NCBI GenBank assembly: GCA_016714465.1
Contig: JADKDT010000015.1
Coordinates: 1-64,000 of the forward strand
Source: Candidatus Brachythrix odensensis
GTDB taxonomy: Bacteria; Chloroflexota; Anaerolineae; J036; Brachytrichaceae
Direction: 5' to 3'
Length of the DNA stretch: 64,000 bases
The translations under genes were made by a program, and so were the position numbers. Each line of letters starts with the position of its first letter. The first letter of the stretch is position 1. Below, one piece after another: positions 15,670 through 26,638 of this stretch. Below the pieces are notes generated by a model. The model was not told the origin of the DNA. It made no database searches and was given only the letters and a program-made list of their open reading frames with translations.

Positions 15670-18600
15670 ATGACAAGTATGTCGACAAGCGCGCCGTTGA
15701 CCAGCGACGGCGCTAACGCTGTTTTTTCGCGCGACACTCTGGCGGCCAGCCGCCTGAGCGTGTGGTGCGATCGCCTGCTCGAGATGGGATGGCTGGCGGC
15801 CGTCATCATCGCGCCGCTCTTCTTCAACATCTATTCGAGCCGCGTTTTCGAGCCGGATAAGCTCACCACAGTCCGATCCATCGCAGTTGCGATGGCGGCC
15901 ATCTGGCTGATCAAGTGGATCGATGAGCGCCGCAATCCGAATGCGGATCGCAGGGTCACCTGGCGCACGCCCCTTGTGGCCCCGACCCTGATTCTGGTCG
16001 TCGTCTACATTCTGAGCTCGCTCATCTCGGTGGCGCCTCGGACGAGTCTCTGCTTGGCTCCTATCAGCGTTTGCAGGGAACGTATACCTACTTCTCGTAT
16101 CTCCTCATCTTCTTCATGATCCTGTCGAGCATGCGCACACGGGCGCAGCTCGACCGGCTTCTAAATACGGTGGTTGTCACCTCGCTTCCGGTGGCAATAT
16201 ACGGTTCGATTCAGCGGCTGAATATCGACCCGCTTCCGTGGGGTGGCGATGTCACTGAGCGGGTGGCGGGGAACATGGGCAACTCCATCTTCATCGCCGC
16301 CTACCTCGTCATCGCGTTTTTCATCGCGTCGGGCAGAATCGTCGAGTCGCTGGCCTCCATCTTCGGATCGCATGAAGCGCGGGTGGTTGACATTGTCCGA
16401 ACGGCGCTGTTCATCGTGATCGCCGGGCTGAACGCATTCGTCATCGCCGTCCTCGCCGGCAGCCGCGGCCCGCAGATCGGCTGGATTGCCGGGATTGGTT
16501 TCATGGTTCTTTTGCTCGCCCAGCTCATTCGACGCCGCAAGCTTCGCTTTGCGGTGACGATGTCGATGATGGCGCTGGGCGCTGTCGTCATCGGCGGGTT
16601 TGTGTTCATCAACGTGAGCAAGTCGGAGTTCGCCGAGAGCCTGAAGAAGTTTCCGATGTTCGGCCGGCTGAGCAGTGTGCTGCAGGCGAGCGACGGCACG
16701 AATCTCGTGCGCAAGCTGATCTGGGACGGGAACGTCAACCTCATGCTGCCGCATGATGCGATCGAGTTTCCCCCGGGCACGGGCCAGGCCGGCCCCGACC
16801 CATTCAATGCGATCCGGCCGCTCGTCGGATACGGTCCGGAGAGCATGTATGTGGCGTACAACCGTTATTACCCGCCAGGTCTGGCCAACGTCGAAGCCCG
16901 AAATGCCTCGCCCGATCGCAGCCATAACGAGACGTGGGACTCATTTGTCATCACCGGCGCCATCGGTTTTCTGGCCTATATCTTCCTTTTCGGGGCCTTC
17001 TTCTACTTTGGCTTCAAGTGGGTGGGATTGATCATCAAACGCCGCGACACGGTCCTGTTCTGGGGGCTTTGGATCGTGGGCGGGATCGTGGGTGGGATCG
17101 GGGCTGTGACCATTCTCGAACCCGCTTTCCTTGGGGTTGGGATTGCCGGCGGGGTCGGCATTGGCCTGGCTCTCTTCATGCTGATCAGCTCCGTCATGTC
17201 CGCGCTCGGCGCGGCTGAAGGCGCGCTGCACGTGCGCGCGTCGCTGCGCGACCAGATCCTGATGGTGGCGATCATTTCCGCCGCCGTCGCTCATTTCGCG
17301 GAGATTCACCTGGGCATTGCCATCGCTTCCACGCGAACGACCTTCTGGGCGCTGGCCGGCGCGCTGGTCGTCGTGGGGATGGGTTGGCTGCGCGATTCAA
17401 AGGCCGTGGCCGATGCCCCGGATCGGCTCGATCAGCCGGCTGAAGCCAAAGCCGTCGAGCCTGCTTTGGCGCCGGTTGCCGTGGCGGCTGGATCGCAGCG
17501 CCGGCGCCGCGCCCAGGCCCAGGCCCGGGCAGCCGCCCGGCCGGCATCGACCAGCCGCGCCTACGGCGGCTTCCCGCTTCCAGTGTGGTTCAACGAGGCT
17601 GTTTCGTATGGCCTGACGCTTGGCCTGGCAATGGGCGTCCTCGCTTACTGCTTCATCACCAACTCCGATCGCATTGCGGTGCCCGGGCGAGTGTTTTGGG
17701 GCGCGCTCACCCTGGCCAAGGGCCAGGCGACCATTGGTGTACTGATCCTGTTCCTGGCGCTTCTGATCATTGGCGCGCTGCTCTTCATCAGTGATGCCCA
17801 TCGGCACGGTCATCTCGGGATCGCTGTCAAAGACAATCTGGCCGATCTGACCGGAGCGACGTTGACGACGATTGCCGTGGCGGTCCTGGTGTGGGTGGCC
17901 TTTGGCACATTCATCGCCGGGCGGCTTGTGGATTTCGTGGCCGGCAACCGGCAACAGGGTCTTGAAGAGATCCTGAACATTGCCAATCAACTCTCGTTCT
18001 TTCCGGGCTATATCTACCTGTTGATCGGCGTGACGATGTTCATGTTTGCGTTTATCAACCGCAATTCAGAGCCCGTGCAGCGCACCGGGCTGAGCGCTGG
18101 GGGCCTGACGGGCCTTATGACGCTTCTGCCGGTTGCCCTGCTTTCGATCATGACCAGCAACCTGCAACCCATCCGGGCTGACATCGTCTACAAGCAGGCG
18201 AACCCGTGGGACGGGCAGGGCGCCAACATCCTGCAACAGGGCACCGCCATTCAGGGCTTTGATGTCGCCATTGAGCACTACCGGATCGCCATCAATCTGG
18301 CGCCCAACGAAGACTTCTACTATCTCTGGCTGGGCCGCGCGCTCCTGGAGAAAGGCAAAGCCTCGCCCATCCAGGGCGCGGCAAAGGTGTGGGGTGATCG
18401 CGAAAAGTGCGATTGGAACAACAACGGCGCGGCCCGCAAGGTCCTGGCCGATGGCATACAGGGGTGGGGCGCGACCCCGCCACCAACCCGCTCCCTCCGC
18501 GCGCTTGGCAAAGGAGGATCTGATCACGGCTGCCTGCGGTATTCTGACCGAGGCGCGCGTGCTCAATCCGCTAAACACCGATCACAGCGCCAACCTGGCC

Positions 18601-19311
18601 CGGATGTGGCGCCAGTCGGCGGATGTTTCGGCCGACGCGAATTTGAAGCGCGATCGCTTTGCGAGTTCGGGCAAGGAGTATCAGGTTGCGACGTATCTCA
18701 GCCCGAACAACGCCCAGTTGATGAATGAGTGGGGGACCTTGCTCATGTACTCCCAGGGCGACCTGACCGGAGCCCGCGAGAAGCTTCAGAAGTCTCTTTC
18801 GATTGACCAGAAGTTCGACCAGACGTACCTGTATTTCGGCGACTTGAACATGCAGGAAGCGAACCGCATCGATGAGCAACGCCGAACTTTGCGGGCCCAG
18901 ATTGCGGCCGCGGCGACGGTGACGGGCACCGGCGCGGTGGTAAACGTCGACGATCTCAAAACGCGCGCGGCGGGCCTTGATGAAACGTACACCCAGCGCT
19001 TACGCGAGGCGCAGGGCTTGTTTGAGAAGGGCCTTGAGGTCTTCCCCACGCTCATTTCGCAGACCTATCGTCCGCTGGCCTTCATCGCCCAGCAAACGGG
19101 CGATGCCGCGCTTGGCATTCGAGCGACGATGCTGTGGCTCGACCTGACCGACGCGAAGGGCGTGAAAGTGAACGCCGCCGACTGGGAGGCCTTGCGCAAC
19201 ATCGCCATCTGGTACCGCGACACGGGCAAAGCCGATCTTGCCAGGGAAGCGGCCACCCGCGCGCGTGATGTCGCGCCCAAGATCAGCGAGCCGGAATCGA
19301 GGCGCTGTTGA
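15670..19311 (+). CDS. O-antigen-ligase-like polytopic protein with C-terminal TPR region, two frameshifts
   Basis: Three overlapping frames join into one protein of about 1,200 residues. The first runs to about 16045, the second from about 16047 (SLLGSYQRLQGTYTYFSYL) to about 18480, and the third continues LAKEDLITAACGILTEARVLNPLNTDH to 19311. Two single-base indels, near 16045 and between 18470 and 18505, explain this. The membrane part has about a dozen helices and the WaaL-type extracytoplasmic loop region (YNRYYPPGLANVEARNASPDRSHNETWDSFVITG). The C-terminus has tetratricopeptide-like repeats. Such ligase/TPR proteins are common in Chloroflexota next to polysaccharide genes and probably attach or polymerise surface glycans. 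The next genes encode a glycan-lipid initiating enzyme and a UDP-sugar dehydrogenase. If the frameshifts are real the gene is dead. Confidence 0.8.
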
Positions 19312-19352
19312 GCACCCTCACAGCGACCCCATAGCGGCGGCGCTTGCACGAC

Positions 19353-20420
19353 ATGGCTCAGGACCAGATCATCGTCATTCTGATCGCCGGCGCGCTTGTG
19401 CTCGCGATCGCCCTTACCCCGATCAGTAAGTGGCTGGCCCCGCATGTCGGGATGATGGCCCATCCGCGCGCGCGCGACATCCACAGCCGGCCGGTGCCGC
19501 GCATGGGCGGGACAGCCATCTTCGTCGCTGTCATGGCTGGCATCCTGGTGCTGGGGAACAATGGCACGGTGGCCGAGGCTGGTTCGATTGTGATCGGGGC
19601 TGCCCTGATGTCTTTCCTCGGTCTGGCCGACGATCGCTTCTCTCTCAGCGCGTATGTGCGCCTGGTCGCCCAGATTGCGGCGGCGCTCTTTGTGTGGTAC
19701 ACCGGCACCCGAATCCGGCTCTTCCAGACTGAATGGCTGGATGCGGTATTGACCGTGATCTGGATCGTCGGCATCACCAACGCCATGAACTTCCTGGACA
19801 ACATGGATGGGTTGCTGGCCGGGATCTCGGCCGTGATCAGCGCGGTCTTCCTGGTGCTGGCGGTCTTGAGCGGTCAATGGCTGATCGGCGCGCTGGCCGC
19901 GATCCTGGTGGGCGCTTGTCTGGGCTTCCTTTTCTGGAACTTGAATCCGGCCTCGGTCTTCATGGGCGATTCGGGCTCGATGTTCTTGGGATTCCTGCTG
20001 GCCTGCGTGGCCATCCGGCTGCGTTTTGCCCAGGCCCCGACGGAGTCGTGGATGGTGCCCTTGATCGTCATGGCCCTGCCGGTCTTTGACGTGACCCTGG
20101 TGACGATCTCGCGCTTGCGGCGCGGCAAGAACCCGCTGACGACGCCGGGCAAGGATCACACCTCGCATCGCCTGGCCCTGCACGGTTTCACCCGGCGCGA
20201 GGCGGTGATGATTCTGTATCTCGTGTGCTTTGGCCTCGGGATCGTCGCCATCCTCGTCTCCCTGTTCACCGAGTCGGCGGCCCTGTTGATCGTTATGTTC
20301 CCCGTGGCCGGTGGCCTGTATATGCTCTGGTTCATGGAATTCGGTCCGTGGAGGCTGCCTGTCGAGCCCAAACCATTGGCGCCACTCCAAATTGAGCCGG
20401 ATCCCAAAAAGCAAACATGA
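19353..20420 (+). CDS. WecA/TagO-like UDP-HexNAc:undecaprenyl-phosphate transferase
   Basis: A 355-residue integral membrane enzyme of the MraY/WecA superfamily with about 10-11 helices. It carries DIHSRPVPRMGG, GLADDRFSLS, ITNAMNFLDNMDGLLAGISA (catalytic DNMDG) and NPASVFMGDSGSMFLGFLLA. The loop DHTSHRLALHGFTRREAV contains the HxxHRL-type motif of the GlcNAc-1-P transferases rather than MraY. It starts surface-glycan assembly by loading a sugar-1-phosphate on undecaprenyl phosphate. I chose ATG 19353; a TTG nine nt earlier is possible. It overlaps the following dehydrogenase (ATGA), so the two are co-translated. Confidence 0.9.
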   Translation: MAQDQIIVILIAGALVLAIALTPISKWLAPHVGMMAHPRARDIHSRPVPRMGGTAIFVAVMAGILVLGNNGTVAEAGSIVIGAALMSFLGLADDRFSLSAYVRLVAQIAAALFVWYTGTRIRLFQTEWLDAVLTVIWIVGITNAMNFLDNMDGLLAGISAVISAVFLVLAVLSGQWLIGALAAILVGACLGFLFWNLNPASVFMGDSGSMFLGFLLACVAIRLRFAQAPTESWMVPLIVMALPVFDVTLVTISRLRRGKNPLTTPGKDHTSHRLALHGFTRREAVMILYLVCFGLGIVAILVSLFTESAALLIVMFPVAGGLYMLWFMEFGPWRLPVEPKPLAPLQIEPDPKKQT

Positions 20421-21754
20421 CCCAATCCGCATCCGCAAAGAGCGACCAGGTGGTCGGTGTCATCGGTCTGGGCTATGTTGGCCTGCCGCTGGCCATCGCC
20501 TTTGCCCGCGCCGGGCGCAAGACGATCGGGATCGACATCGACCCGCGCAAAGTGGCGAGCCTGAGCGCGGGGCAGAGCTACATTCTGGATGTTGAGTCGA
20601 GTGATGTCGCGGCCCTGACCGGCAATGGTTTGTTTTCAGCAACGTTGGACTATGACGCCCTGCGCGGCGTCGACGCGATCTTCATCTGTGTCCCGACGCC
20701 CTATGACGCCATGCGAGCACCCGACCTGTCGTACATCAGAGACACGGCCGAGGGTATTCTGCCGCGCCTGGGCAAGGGTCAGCTCATCGTGCTGCAGTCG
20801 ACGACCTATCCGGGTACGACCGAGGAGATCGTGCTGCCCATCCTCGAGCGCAGCGGCCTGAAGGCCGGGGTCGATTTTGACCTGGCGTTCTCGCCTGAGC
20901 GGATTGATCCGGGCCGGCGCGACTTCGACGTGCGCAACACCCCCAAGGTCGTGGGCGGGCTGACCCCGGGCGCCACCGAGCGGGCCTCGATCCTGCTGTC
21001 GGCCATCGGCGCGCCGATTCATCCGGTCTCGTCCCCGCGCGCAGCGGAGATGACCAAGCTGCTCGAGAACATCTTCCGCTCGGTCAACATCGCGATGGTG
21101 AATGAGCTCGCCCGGTTGTGCGAGCGGATGAACATCGACATCTGGGAAGTCATCAACGCGGCCAAGACCAAGCCATACGGTTTCATGGCCTTCACCCCCA
21201 GCGCGGGGGTGGGTGGGCACTGCATCGGGGTCGACCCGTATTACCTGTCCTGGAAGGCCCGTGAGTACGACTTCTACACCCGCTTCATCGAGCTTGCCGC
21301 CGAGGTCAACCAGAGCATGCCCTTTCACGTGATCGGCCTGGTCGAGGAAGCGCTCAGCCGGGTGAGCGTGCCCATGCTAGGGGCGAAGATCCTAATCCTG
21401 GGGGTCGCGTTCAAGCGGGATGTCGATGACGCGCGGAACTCGCCGGCCGAGCGGGTGATGGAGCTGTTGATGAAGCGCGGCGCGCTGGTGAGCTTCCACG
21501 ACCCGTATGTGTCGCGTTTCACGGTCGGCGGGGATGTTTTTCACCGCGAGGTCAAGTCGCTGCTGTCCGCGCCGCTTTCGGCCGAGGCCCTGCGTGAGGC
21601 GCATTGCGTCGTCATTGTCACGGGGCACAAGACGGTCGATTACCGGCTGGTGGTGGCCAATGCGCGGGCGGTGGTGGATTGCTGCAACGCGACCGAGTTC
21701 GTGGGGATGGATCGCTCGAAAGTCGTCCGGCTGGGCGACGGCACGCGGGCCTGA
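20417..21754 (+). CDS. UDP-N-acetyl-hexosamine/UDP-sugar 6-dehydrogenase
   Basis: A 445-residue member of the UDP-glucose/GDP-mannose dehydrogenase family (WecC/WbpA branch). The NAD-binding N-terminus is VGVIGLGYVGLPLAIAFARAG. The catalytic Cys lies in GVGGHCIGVDPYYL, and the C-terminal domain begins at LILGVAFKRDVDDARNSP. It oxidises UDP-ManNAc or UDP-GlcNAc to the uronic acid with two NAD+; which sugar cannot be told from sequence. Together with the preceding gene and the O-antigen ligase it forms a surface-polysaccharide module. The stop (21752-21754) is 2 nt from the 3' end of an antisense tRNA. Confidence 0.92.
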   Translation: MTQSASAKSDQVVGVIGLGYVGLPLAIAFARAGRKTIGIDIDPRKVASLSAGQSYILDVESSDVAALTGNGLFSATLDYDALRGVDAIFICVPTPYDAMRAPDLSYIRDTAEGILPRLGKGQLIVLQSTTYPGTTEEIVLPILERSGLKAGVDFDLAFSPERIDPGRRDFDVRNTPKVVGGLTPGATERASILLSAIGAPIHPVSSPRAAEMTKLLENIFRSVNIAMVNELARLCERMNIDIWEVINAAKTKPYGFMAFTPSAGVGGHCIGVDPYYLSWKAREYDFYTRFIELAAEVNQSMPFHVIGLVEEALSRVSVPMLGAKILILGVAFKRDVDDARNSPAERVMELLMKRGALVSFHDPYVSRFTVGGDVFHREVKSLLSAPLSAEALREAHCVVIVTGHKTVDYRLVVANARAVVDCCNATEFVGMDRSKVVRLGDGTRA

Positions 21755-21756
21755 GA

Positions 21757-21829
21757 TGGGCGATACAGGGCTCGAACCTGTGACCTCTGTGTGTAAAACA
21801 AGCGCTCTGACCAACTGAGCTAATCGCCC
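21757..21829 (-). tRNA. tRNA-Val (TAC), with a one-base gap in the anticodon stem
   Basis: Read on the minus strand: acceptor stem GGGCGAT/ATCGCCC, D arm GCTCAGTTGGTCAGAGC, anticodon loop TTTACAC (anticodon TAC) and T arm ACAGG-TTCGAAC-CCTGT. The anticodon stem is CTTGT on the 5' side but ACAG before AGGTC on the 3' side, where ACAAG is expected. One base is therefore missing compared with usual bacterial tRNA-Val, leaving 73 nt. It is either a sequencing deletion or a damaged tRNA. CCA is not encoded. It lies antisense, just after the dehydrogenase stop. Confidence 0.85.
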
Positions 21830-23067
21830 GCGGACTGGGCGGATTATAGCGAGAGCGACATGGCGGGCGAAAAACGCCACGTCGACACATGATGTCGGCA
21901 TATGCCGGCGCCAGTGGACCCTGTGGCTGGGTGCCGGACGCGAATTCTCTGTTGGGGAAGTGTGGTTGGTGGCGACATGACGCAGTTCTTGGGAGGACGC
22001 CGAGACCGACCGCTTCAGGGCACTGGTCGCTACGACTAGAAACTTGTCACGACGGCGGGGTCGGCGCGAGTTGGGCGCGCGAGATGGAACTGGCATCTGG
22101 CGCTATCGGTTGACTATGGTCGCTGAGTTTAGCCGAATACATGGAGGTCGCGTCAGGTGACTTTGCTATCGCGATGAAGCCATTGAGGCTGAGGAGTTTA
22201 GCGTTCCAGGGACGGCGCTTCATCGCCGTCGCTTCATGGCAGGCGGCAACCTGAGTCCGACCAGATCATCACTGCGAGGATAAACCGATCGGCCATGTTC
22301 TGGGCGCATAGATGCGTGAAACGACTGCCAGCCTGAAGTCCTGGCTGCGCTTCGGATCCAAGAAGTCTGGTCGCTGCGGGCGAACAATATTCGATGCATT
22401 CGCCCAACCTCGCCGGTGTTGGGCGCACACTTCCCGAGCCGCGGCCGGCAGTTCGGCGGAGGATGCGGGAAGGACATGTTTTTCGAGGGTGCTGAGCGTA
22501 TGGCTAATTCAGTCCGTAGCCAGCATTTGAGGGTTTGATCTGGCGCAGTTTTGCGCCGGACAACCTCTGGGAGTCTTGACCGATTGGAAAGCGACTGGCG
22601 TCTACCCAGCTATTTCCGGAACAGGTCCGATCTGCCCGAGCGAAGCTTCGGCGGCGCCCCGAGCTTGCCGTCACGCGAATCTCCCGCCTGCGGGGATGCC
22701 GGCAGCGCCGGGCGATTGGTTGGCGGCTCCGGGCGTAACGGTTCGTCAGCACAGGATCCTCGGCGGATGGTAGCGCGCATCCAGCAACCAGGCGGCCCCT
22801 GAGAAACGAATCCCCGCGCCGGAGGCCATTGCCCTGTCACCCGGGGCCTTTCGACCAGCGAGTCGCCCATTGAATCGACACGCAGGGAGCCCCCGGGGCG
22901 ACAGCCATGCGGTGTACATGGCCCTTCAGGCCGATGCCGGCAACAGAGCTTGCTGGCCGACAATCAACACACTGCGCGGCAGGCGACGCACCCAGCCATT
23001 GCGCGGGTGACGGTGACGGGCGATGCAAGGCGGGCCGCACCATCCAGTCGGAGGAGCGGTGGCTTCC
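21830..23067. other. 1.2-kb gap without recognisable gene
   Basis: I see no ORF with a credible family signature on either strand. Short frames here lack ribosome sites and look random. The base composition appears less GC-rich than the flanking genes. Small hairpins are present (for example GGGCGAA/TTCGCCC near 22377-22404). I looked for RNase P RNA, tmRNA and SRP RNA core sequences and did not find them. It may hold decayed genes or an unknown RNA. Confidence 0.5.
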
Positions 23068-26000
23068 CTACTGCAACTTCGCGTCCAGCGGGAACTCCAA
23101 GACCGTCCCGCCGTTCGAATTCGTCACATACAGCCGCCCGTTGGAAACCGTGACCCCGGTCGGGCGATCGGCGTCGGCGAATGACACCCTCGGCAGATCG
23201 AGCGGCGCGCCGAGCAGCGAATAGGCCAGGACTTGATGCCCGCGCGGGCTGGTCAGGAACAACGTGCTCCCGCTTACCGCCAGATAGGCCTTGTTCTCGA
23301 CCGACTGCAATTCCTCTTGCTTCATCGCCACCCACGGCTCGACCGGGAAGGCCCGCACGAACTTCAAGTCTCGGTCAAAGACCTGGATGCGTTTGTTCCA
23401 CACATCGGCCACATACAGGTTGCCGTTCCGATCGAGGTCGATCCCGACTGGCTCGCTGAACTGACCATTGCCGGCGCCGCCCCCGCCGATCTGATTCAGG
23501 AAGTTCCCTTCCGAGTCGAAGATCTGGACGCGCTTGTTGCCCGTGTCGCTCACATACACCCGGCCTATGTCGTCGACGGCGATGTCGCGCGGGCCAAAGA
23601 ACACCGTGCTTCGCCCCGAGCCGGGGTCGTTGCTCACCCCGCCACCGCCAAACGCAAACAAGAAGCCACCATCCTTGTCGAACTTCTGCACCCGGTGGTT
23701 GAAGGTGTCGGCCACCCACACAAAGCCTTCCTTGTCGATGGTGATGCCCCAGGGTTCCTTGAACTTGCCCGGCTCCGCGCCCTCGCCGCCCCACGTCGAC
23801 TTGATGTTGCCGGCCGCATCCAGGATCGTCACCCGGTTGTTGCGCCGATCCGCGATGTAGCGGTCACCATTGGATGCCACCACGATTGCCCCGGGCAACT
23901 GCGCCCCGGCCTGGGGCGCCTGCGGGACCGGGTCCTTTGGCCGCAGGGTCTCGCCCTTGGTGTCGCCCACCGCCACGCCGCCCAGCTTGAGCTGCCAAAC
24001 CTGGGCGGCCACGTCGTTGCGGATATACAACCCGAAGCGCCCGGACGGCGACCAGTTGTCGGGCTGCAAATTCGTCTTGTTGAACAGCTTTGCGTATTGA
24101 TCGTAGTTGCGGTTGAAGATGATCTCCCACAGCGCCGCCCGCGCCTTCGGGTTGAACAGCGAATAGCTGATCCGCTCCCAGTTCAGGTCCTTATAGTCCT
24201 CGACCGGCCACCACACATATGCATATTCGAAGCGGGTGAAGTTGTCCTTCAGCTTCTGATCGATCTCGCCGCGTTTGGGCGTGTCGTTGCCATACAGAAA
24301 CGCCTCATAGGTCATGAAGTCGGCCGGGAAGTCGTCGCCCTGGAAACGCCCATTCGGGAACTGGCTCGGTCGGAAATACCAGGTGAGCGGCCAGCTCACT
24401 TTGCTGTCGTAGCCGACTTTGATCCCAGTTCCGTTGTCCAGCCGCTTCGAGATGTCATCGAGCTGTTCGATCGCGATCTTTACTCCCGGCGCGCCGTGGG
24501 CGTAGAACAGATACTCGCGGGTGGAGTCGTAGTTGATATACGTTGCCATGATCGCTGTCCGGATGGTCAGCACGGCCAGCACGCTGAACAGCCCGATCGT
24601 CATCAGCCGCGCCACCAGGCCGGGCGCCAGCCGGCGCATGGCATACACAATCAGCGCCAGCGCGCCGAGAGCCACCCCGATGTCGGCGATGGCCTTGACG
24701 ATCTGCATCCCGTTGTTGCTCGTCGGAATGTCGAGCCCGCCAATCACCGACAGGGCCCGGATGATGGCGATGATGCCGGCTATTCCCAGCCCGGCCGCCA
24801 GGGCGACCCGCCCGGCCGGCGATGCGCGCCACCTGGGCCCAACGCTGGTGATCAACTCGTTGAAGAAGAAGCCCGTCAACAGGGCCATCGGCAGGGCGAT
24901 ATGGACCGTCAACCACGGCATCTTCTCGCCCGCCAGTGAATAGATCATGAAGGTCGCCAGTGCCCACCACACCAGAAAGAGCTGCAGGCTGCGGCTGGGC
25001 GACAGCCATTGTCGGAAGTCGAAACGATTCCCGAAGTCGGCGACCTCGATCTCGACCGGCCCGAAGGCCATGATTCGCGTTTTCGGCTTGCCCTTGGGAT
25101 CGGGCTCTTCTTCCGGAATCTCCTCGTTTTTGAGACCGCGCCCGGCCAGAATGTAGGCGATCCCGCCCAGGGAACCCAGCAGGACCAGGTATTCATACAG
25201 CGGGACCAGCAGGAAGTAGTAGAACCACGGTTGCGTCCCGCGCTGCACGTCCTGCTGGGCCATCCAGTAGCCCAGTTGCCCGACAAAGCCGGTTCCGATG
25301 CCAGCCAGATTTGTGAACAGGGTGGTGAAGAGGGGCAGGGTGATCCCCAGGAAAATCCCGATCACCGCGGCGTAGCGCCGCCAGCCCCAGGCCAGACCGA
25401 TCCCGACGCTGATCGCTGCCAGGGCCACCGTCAGGGCGAACATCGTCGTCAACGCCTGCGGGTTGAACGAGAGCTGCGACACCTCGCCCAGCGTTTTTAC
25501 GTCCAGCACCGGGCTCCCTCGCAGCAGCTTGAACACGGGGTTGATCACCAGCAGCATGGCCGAGGCGCCGACAAACAAGGTGGTCGTCACCAGCACGACC
25601 AGCACGTCAAAGGCCGGCGCCTCTTGCCCGACCGTCGCCACCCAATCGCCGAACTGGCGCTTGAGCAGAAAGGCCAGGCCAATGGCCGCCCCAACCCCGA
25701 TCACCAGGATGACGAGCCCGAAGATCACCGTTTTGGGATCGAACTGAAGCAGCACAATTGGGCTGGTCTGGGCGACCACGCTCTTCAGGTCGAGCGCCCC
25801 GAGCAGCACCGTTGTCAATAACTCAACGATTGCGCTGAGGAGCAGCATCGCCAGCGCGACAACGGCCACGAACTTGATGGCTGTCGCCACATTCCCGGCC
25901 CCGTCCTTGCTGTAGCCAAACTGCACCAGGGCCACAAAGGCCAGGAAAATGACGAACATCGCCACCGTCAGAAACGAGGTGGATTTATCGGTGGCGTGGA

Positions 26001-26574
26001 AGGCCAGCACCGCCGCCAGCGCCAATAGCCAGGGCAGGCGCCTGGTCTCCATGTAGCGCCAGACAAAAATCACGGTCAAGATCGTCCACATCAGGACCGT
26101 GCCTTCCTGCCGGATGTAGCGCGAGTGGTAGAGGATCGAGGGCGAGATCAACAACGCGAACGACGCCACCAGCGCCCCGATTCGCCCGAGCTCGCGCCGG
26201 AACAGAAACGGCACCGCCACCAGGACGATCCCAAAGATCGCGATCGGCAGCCGGGCGGTAAAGTCGCTGTCACCGAACAGGAAGTAGCTCAGGGCGGTGA
26301 TGTGAAAGAGAAACGGCCCGTGCATGAGCGGGGTGTGCTGGAAGCCCTTGCCAACCGACAGGTTCCACGAGTAGAACGTGTGCAGGCTTTCGTCGTGACT
26401 CATGACCCGGGCGCCCATGTCCCACAGGCGGGTGACGATGGCGAGCACGATGAAGAGGGCGTACAGCGCGGTTTCCCAGTTCACCGTCGCCAGGAGCGAG
26501 CGGTCCAGAAGGCCGGGGGCGGGCTCGCGCTCGCGGCTCGGCGCGTGGGCGGGGAGTCGGGGTTGGCTGATCAT
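23068..26574 (-). CDS. Agl23-like membrane glycosyltransferase with C-terminal NHL repeats
   Basis: A 1,168-residue protein. The first about 650 residues are polytopic (ten or more helices) and match the TIGR03663 'flippase activity-associated protein Agl23' type: MGARVMSHDESLHTFYSWNLSVGKGFQHTPLMHGP, with the first-loop Asp-Glu typical of GT-C enzymes. The C-terminus (about 880-1160) has NHL beta-propeller repeats such as GITIDKEGFVWVADTFNHRVQKFD and DIAVDDIGRVYVSDTGNKRVQIFD, predicted outside the membrane. It probably transfers sugar from a lipid-linked donor; the substrate is unknown. It is the last gene of the four-gene minus-strand glycosyltransferase run, 64 nt after the preceding gene. 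Confidence 0.85.
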   Translation of the reverse strand: MISQPRLPAHAPSREREPAPGLLDRSLLATVNWETALYALFIVLAIVTRLWDMGARVMSHDESLHTFYSWNLSVGKGFQHTPLMHGPFLFHITALSYFLFGDSDFTARLPIAIFGIVLVAVPFLFRRELGRIGALVASFALLISPSILYHSRYIRQEGTVLMWTILTVIFVWRYMETRRLPWLLALAAVLAFHATDKSTSFLTVAMFVIFLAFVALVQFGYSKDGAGNVATAIKFVAVVALAMLLLSAIVELLTTVLLGALDLKSVVAQTSPIVLLQFDPKTVIFGLVILVIGVGAAIGLAFLLKRQFGDWVATVGQEAPAFDVLVVLVTTTLFVGASAMLLVINPVFKLLRGSPVLDVKTLGEVSQLSFNPQALTTMFALTVALAAISVGIGLAWGWRRYAAVIGIFLGITLPLFTTLFTNLAGIGTGFVGQLGYWMAQQDVQRGTQPWFYYFLLVPLYEYLVLLGSLGGIAYILAGRGLKNEEIPEEEPDPKGKPKTRIMAFGPVEIEVADFGNRFDFRQWLSPSRSLQLFLVWWALATFMIYSLAGEKMPWLTVHIALPMALLTGFFFNELITSVGPRWRASPAGRVALAAGLGIAGIIAIIRALSVIGGLDIPTSNNGMQIVKAIADIGVALGALALIVYAMRRLAPGLVARLMTIGLFSVLAVLTIRTAIMATYINYDSTREYLFYAHGAPGVKIAIEQLDDISKRLDNGTGIKVGYDSKVSWPLTWYFRPSQFPNGRFQGDDFPADFMTYEAFLYGNDTPKRGEIDQKLKDNFTRFEYAYVWWPVEDYKDLNWERISYSLFNPKARAALWEIIFNRNYDQYAKLFNKTNLQPDNWSPSGRFGLYIRNDVAAQVWQLKLGGVAVGDTKGETLRPKDPVPQAPQAGAQLPGAIVVASNGDRYIADRRNNRVTILDAAGNIKSTWGGEGAEPGKFKEPWGITIDKEGFVWVADTFNHRVQKFDKDGGFLFAFGGGGVSNDPGSGRSTVFFGPRDIAVDDIGRVYVSDTGNKRVQIFDSEGNFLNQIGGGGAGNGQFSEPVGIDLDRNGNLYVADVWNKRIQVFDRDLKFVRAFPVEPWVAMKQEELQSVENKAYLAVSGSTLFLTSPRGHQVLAYSLLGAPLDLPRVSFADADRPTGVTVSNGRLYVTNSNGGTVLEFPLDAKLQ

Positions 26575-26638
26575 CAGGTCTGTATTGTTTCCGGAGAGTC
26601 TTACGAATGGGTGATGGGAATCTTACGGCCAGAAGCGG

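Noticed and set aside
21830..23067. RNase P RNA, tmRNA or SRP RNA in the gap
   Set aside because: None of their conserved core sequences is visible on either strand by eye.
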